Shown: positions 14,281-14,717 of the stretch, piece by piece | Layout of the letters: each line of letters opens with the position of its first letter | Position numbering within the stretch: the first letter of the stretch is position 1 | Assembly (NCBI GenBank): GCA_002455915.1 | Contig: DKLU01000303.1 | Span: 1-14,717 of the forward strand | DNA length: 14,717 bases | Direction: 5' to 3' | Source: Chryseobacterium sp. UBA6632 | Lineage (GTDB): Bacteria; Bacteroidota; Bacteroidia; Flavobacteriales; Weeksellaceae | Notes under the pieces: model-generated | Databases searched by the model: none | The model's input: the letters and a program-made list of their open reading frames with translations, nothing else | What the model was told of the DNA's origin: nothing | Program-made: the position numbers and the translations under genes

Positions 14281-14717
14281 CTAGTTGTTTTCATCATGAA
14301 ACGAAACAAGAAATTCATTTAAATCATTTTTCCCATTTAAAATTGAACGACAGTCTTTAGCTTTCGAAAAATGTCTTAGAAAATTATTGGTTGTATAACT
14401 TCCAGCTTCGTCGTTGTCCAAAATTAATCGAATTTCATTGTAATTTTTATCACGTAGATACTGTGCTGCTTTTTCAAACATAAAAGTAGAATTCATAATG
14501 AGAAAATTTGATTTATGTTTAGGGTACAAAACCAAAAAACTTAAATAATCAAAAAAACCTTCTAGTATAATAATCTTTGAAAATCCATTTTCCACACTTG
14601 TTATATCTTTTCCTGAGCATCCTTTGAAAGCTGAAGAACGTAATTCGTAAAAATTATCAGTATTTGACTTAAAACCTATAGCATAAAAAAGCGAATCATG
14701 ATTTGGAACTTTGTAAT
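14281..14717 (-). CDS. TOPRIM/primase-like protein, C-terminal part (5' end beyond window)
   Basis: The minus-strand frame is open from the right edge to a TAG at 14281-14283, giving 145 visible codons, so the start is outside the window. A GTG at 14593-14595 is inside the gene and not the true start, because coding similarity continues upstream (LFYAIGFKSNT, YELRSSAFKGCSGKDIT). The visible TOPRIM motifs are the conserved Glu in IILEGFFDYLS (codon 14560-14562) and the DxD in LILDNDEAG (codons 14416-14418 and 14410-14412). An N-terminal CHC2-type zinc finger would be expected further upstream. Proteins of this kind sit next to mobilization genes on Bacteroidetes integrative elements and are thought to act as primases after transfer or excision. 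The pairing with the relaxase supports a mobile-element backbone. Confidence 0.85.
   Translation of the reverse strand, partial: YKVPNHDSLFYAIGFKSNTDNFYELRSSAFKGCSGKDITSVENGFSKIIILEGFFDYLSFLVLYPKHKSNFLIMNSTFMFEKAAQYLRDKNYNEIRLILDNDEAGSYTTNNFLRHFSKAKDCRSILNGKNDLNEFLVSFHDENN

Noticed and set aside
14281..14595. Complete 104-residue gene starting at GTG 14595
   Set aside because: The frame stays open with family-like sequence up to the right edge, so the GTG is an internal valine codon of a larger TOPRIM gene.

Overview
The window is AT-rich DNA of Bacteroidetes type, most likely a flavobacterium of the Chryseobacterium/Elizabethkingia kind. This is inferred from a TAnnTTTG-type promoter box, A/T-rich gene starts without clear Shine-Dalgarno sequences, and the protein families present. 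No species call can be made from the sequence alone.

Left two thirds (positions 10951 down to 1, minus strand): seven tightly packed genes that look like one transcription unit. First comes a complete type I restriction-modification set of the EcoR124I-like (type IC) kind: hsdM, hsdS, hsdR. Fourteen bases after hsdR begins a second module: a ComEC-like metallo-beta-lactamase-fold protein, a trypsin-like serine protease with a long C-terminal domain, a 176-residue linker protein, and a Rad50-like ABC ATPase with a zinc-hook CPLC motif that runs off the left edge. This order matches the ABC three-component (ABC-3C) type of conflict system: ABC ATPase, middle component, and effector carrying a C-terminal adaptor domain. 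I infer a second anti-phage or anti-plasmid layer attached to the restriction operon. It is visibly more AT-rich than hsdM and hsdR.

Middle (10952-13177, plus strand): a divergent region with three small genes I cannot assign (one exported, two cytoplasmic) and two copies, about 81% identical, of a roughly 160-bp element. Each copy folds into one long nested hairpin. Differences between the copies preserve or improve base pairing, and each copy can also form a competing 13-bp helix. Both copies end in a T-run about 50 bp before a start codon. This may be a structured RNA, a cassette boundary or a small mobile hairpin element, and it is the least explained feature of the window.

Right end (13235-14717, minus strand): a MobV-like relaxase gene, a probable oriT containing a TAGTGTG nick-site-like hairpin just upstream of it, and the C-terminal part of a TOPRIM/primase-like gene. 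These are parts of a mobilizable element, so the restriction and ABC-3C genes are plausibly cargo of an integrative mobilizable element. No tRNA, rRNA, CRISPR array, transposase or attachment site was seen.
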